The notes beneath the pieces are model-generated. The model was not told the DNA's origin. It ran no database searches and worked only from the letters and a program-made list of their open reading frames with translations. 5,436 nt of DNA from CAZDDW01 sp043811105 (GTDB lineage Bacteria; Patescibacteriota; Patescibacteriia; UBA9934; CAZDDW01), in assembly GCA_043811105.1 (NCBI GenBank), contig JBDRNK010000036.1, positions 1 through 5,436 of the forward strand, in the 5' to 3' direction. Below, piece by piece: positions 3,760 to 5,436 of this stretch. Both the position numbers and the translations under genes were made by a program. Numbering within the stretch: position 1 is the stretch's first letter; each line of letters starts with the position of its first letter.

Positions 3760-5436
3760 TAAAGCAATGCGTGTCGAAAGAACAGTGTCAGGAATAACTG
3801 AGATCGAATCAATTCCAGCATCAACTAACATTTGAGCGAATTCTGGATAATCCGAAGGGGCTTGACCGCAAATGCCGATTTTGACCTTGTGCTTGCGGGC
3901 TTTTTTTATAACTTCTTTAACTAGAGTAACTACGGCTTTATTGCGTTCGTCTCCGACTGTATGAAGTTTGGTTGTATCGCGATCTACACCTAAGGTTAGT
4001 TGGGTTAGATCATTTGAACCAATGCTGAATCCGTCAAAAATCTGAGCAAATTCATCAGCCAGGATAACATTTGATGGGATCTCAATCATTACGTAAACAC
4101 GAAGTTTATTCTTGCCTTTATGAAGTCCTGCTTTTGACATTGTCTGAAGCACTTTCTTCCCTTCCTCAGGTGTACGACAAAATGGAATCATTGGTACAAC
4201 ATTAGTTAGACCCATTTCATCGCGAACGCGACGAAAGGCTTCACACTCAAGCAAAAAGGCTGGTTCAAAGGCCGGATCATAATAACGTGATGCACCGCGC
4301 CAGCCTAACATTGGGTTTTCTTCTTTTGGTTCAAATAGTTCACCACCAATCAATGAAGCATATTCATTGGTTTTGAAATCTGAAAAACGAACAATCACAT
4401 CGTTTGGATAAAAGGCAGCGGCAATCTTAGCAATTCCACTTGCCAGACGTTCGACAAACAGATCAGTCGGCTTTTTATATCCAACCAGCAATTTATCGAT
4501 ATCCTGTATTATTTTCTTATTTTTTTGTTTTCTTATTTTCTTATACTCTACCAAAGCCATCGGATGCACGCCGATCAGATTTGCTACGATAAACTCTTCA
4601 CGAGCAAGACCAACCCCATCGCAAGGAATGTGTGACAAAGTAAAAGCTTGACCAGGATCTCCCAGATTCATCATTACTTGCACTGGTGGTTTTTTTAGAT
4701 TGCTGACATTGGTTCGACGAATCTTAAACGGTAACAGCCCGGCATAGATATGACCCTCTTCACCTTCAGAACAACTAACTGTTACCTGAGCACCATTTTT
4801 GATCATCTTAGTGGCGTTCCCAGCACCAACAATCGCTGGCACCCCAAGTTCCCGCGAAACTATTGCCGCGTGCGAAGTTCGACCACCTTGATCGGTAACA
4901 ATCGCGGCAGCAATTTTCATAATCGGCTCCCAAGCCGGATCAGTCATTTTAGTTATCAAAACCTCGCCAGCTTTGAATTTACTTAATTCTTTTGGCGAAG
5001 TAATTAAATGTGCTTTTCCCGATCCGATCTTAGATCCGATTGCAGTTCCCTTAGCCAAGACACGACCTGTACGTTCGAGTTGATACTGTTTCAGCACATT
5101 GATATCGCGTCGAGCTTCCACAGTTTCTGGTCGAGCTTGAACGATATAAAGTTTGTTATTCCGAGCATCCTTAGCCCATTCAATATCCATTGGTGTTTGA
5201 TAACTCTTTTCAATCTGCACTGCCCAGCGAGCCAGTTGCAATACTTCCTTATTTGAAATCGAAAAGCTGGTTTGTTCTTTTTTACTAGTTCGAATGCGTT
5301 TGCTTTCACCGGTTGTTCGAGCAACCATCTTTACTTTCTTTGATCCAAGCGTTCGTTCAATTATGGGACGAAATTTATCAAGCTTCGCCTTAAAAACAAC
5401 AAAATGATCCGGAGTGGCTAAGCCTTGAACCACGGC
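3736..5436 (-). CDS. ppsA: Phosphoenolpyruvate synthase, 5'-partial (last ~566 residues)
   Basis: PEP synthase (pyruvate, water dikinase) converts pyruvate, ATP and water to PEP, AMP and phosphate in the cytoplasm, feeding gluconeogenesis. The frame stays open to the window edge. The GTG at 5431-5433 is an internal valine of a VVQGLATPDHFVVFK motif, so the true start lies outside. Roughly 220-250 N-terminal residues are missing compared with the ~790-residue E. coli enzyme. Numbering from that valine, residues 83-101 (DIEWAKD...LYIVQARPE) end the ATP-grasp domain. Residues 155-225 are the swivelling domain with the phospho-accepting His188 in GGRTSHAAIVSRELGVP. Residues about 250-560 are the TIM barrel for pyruvate/PEP: GVGLAREEF, VRFSDFKTNEYASLIGG, ENPMLGWRGASRYY, MIEIPSN, SIGSNDLTQ. 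The acid/base Cys522 is in GICGQAPSDYPEFA. The protein ends in a basic KKRKR. All key residues in the visible part are intact. The stop overlaps the CruF-like gene by 24 bp, and no terminator was seen after it. Confidence 0.95.
   Translation of the reverse strand, partial: AVVQGLATPDHFVVFKAKLDKFRPIIERTLGSKKVKMVARTTGESKRIRTSKKEQTSFSISNKEVLQLARWAVQIEKSYQTPMDIEWAKDARNNKLYIVQARPETVEARRDINVLKQYQLERTGRVLAKGTAIGSKIGSGKAHLITSPKELSKFKAGEVLITKMTDPAWEPIMKIAAAIVTDQGGRTSHAAIVSRELGVPAIVGAGNATKMIKNGAQVTVSCSEGEEGHIYAGLLPFKIRRTNVSNLKKPPVQVMMNLGDPGQAFTLSHIPCDGVGLAREEFIVANLIGVHPMALVEYKKIRKQKNKKIIQDIDKLLVGYKKPTDLFVERLASGIAKIAAAFYPNDVIVRFSDFKTNEYASLIGGELFEPKEENPMLGWRGASRYYDPAFEPAFLLECEAFRRVRDEMGLTNVVPMIPFCRTPEEGKKVLQTMSKAGLHKGKNKLRVYVMIEIPSNVILADEFAQIFDGFSIGSNDLTQLTLGVDRDTTKLHTVGDERNKAVVTLVKEVIKKARKHKVKIGICGQAPSDYPEFAQMLVDAGIDSISVIPDTVLSTRIALSGKKRKR

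Noticed and set aside
5431..5433. GTG as the start of PEP synthase
   Set aside because: The codon encodes a valine inside the conserved VVQG motif. The frame stays open to the end of the window and the N-terminal ATP-grasp region is missing only because of the window boundary.
1..5436. tRNA or rRNA genes
   Set aside because: I saw no cloverleaf with a TTCGA/GTTCGAATC-type T arm and no rRNA-like segment on either strand.

Overview
The window looks like a piece of a small-genome, moderately AT-rich bacterium, most plausibly a member of the Patescibacteria (CPR). This placement is an inference. It rests on short self-contained genes, little Shine-Dalgarno signal, several genes whose -10 box sits right at the ATG, a recombinase N-terminal domain of the kind common there, and unrecognised SH3-like repeat proteins. 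TGA is used as a stop by three genes, so the standard bacterial code fits and the TGA=Gly code of Gracilibacteria does not.

Layout. Positions 1-333 hold no gene but contain a cluster of very short hairpins, nearly all closed by a GNA triloop. Positions 359-1153 (minus) encode an unrecognised coiled-coil protein enclosed by a perfect 17-bp inverted repeat (334-350 / 1168-1184). Positions 1191-1253 hold two overlapping, mutually exclusive GC-rich hairpins. Positions 1330-1663 (plus) are the N-terminal DNA-binding part of a tyrosine recombinase, frameshifted in an A7 run and lacking its catalytic domain. Positions 1705-2391 (plus) encode an unrecognised protein with three SH3/Tudor-like repeats. 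It converges, through a shared bidirectional terminator, on a 28-residue lysine-rich minigene (2420-2506, minus).

Positions 2569-3057 form a complete transcription unit of different composition: consensus promoter, Shine-Dalgarno, a Cys-rich (zinc-ribbon-like) protein of 133 aa, and an intrinsic terminator. GC is about 60-65% in parts, against roughly 33-45% nearby. Positions 3076-3759 (plus) encode a seven-helix membrane protein of the CruF/DUF422 carotenoid biosynthesis family. It overlaps tail-to-tail by 24 bp with a 5'-truncated phosphoenolpyruvate synthase (3736-5436, minus).

How the parts relate. The right half is ordinary metabolism (PEP synthase) plus a possible isoprenoid/carotenoid enzyme. 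The left half (1-1663) looks like accessory DNA: hairpin repeats, a gene between inverted repeats, and a decayed recombinase. The genes mostly form single-gene transcription units, so no multi-gene operon can be supported. No complete defence or mobile system is visible. The best candidates for something undescribed are the GNA-hairpin repeat family, the inverted-repeat-bounded gene, the 28-aa basic minigene, and the composition-shifted Cys-rich gene.
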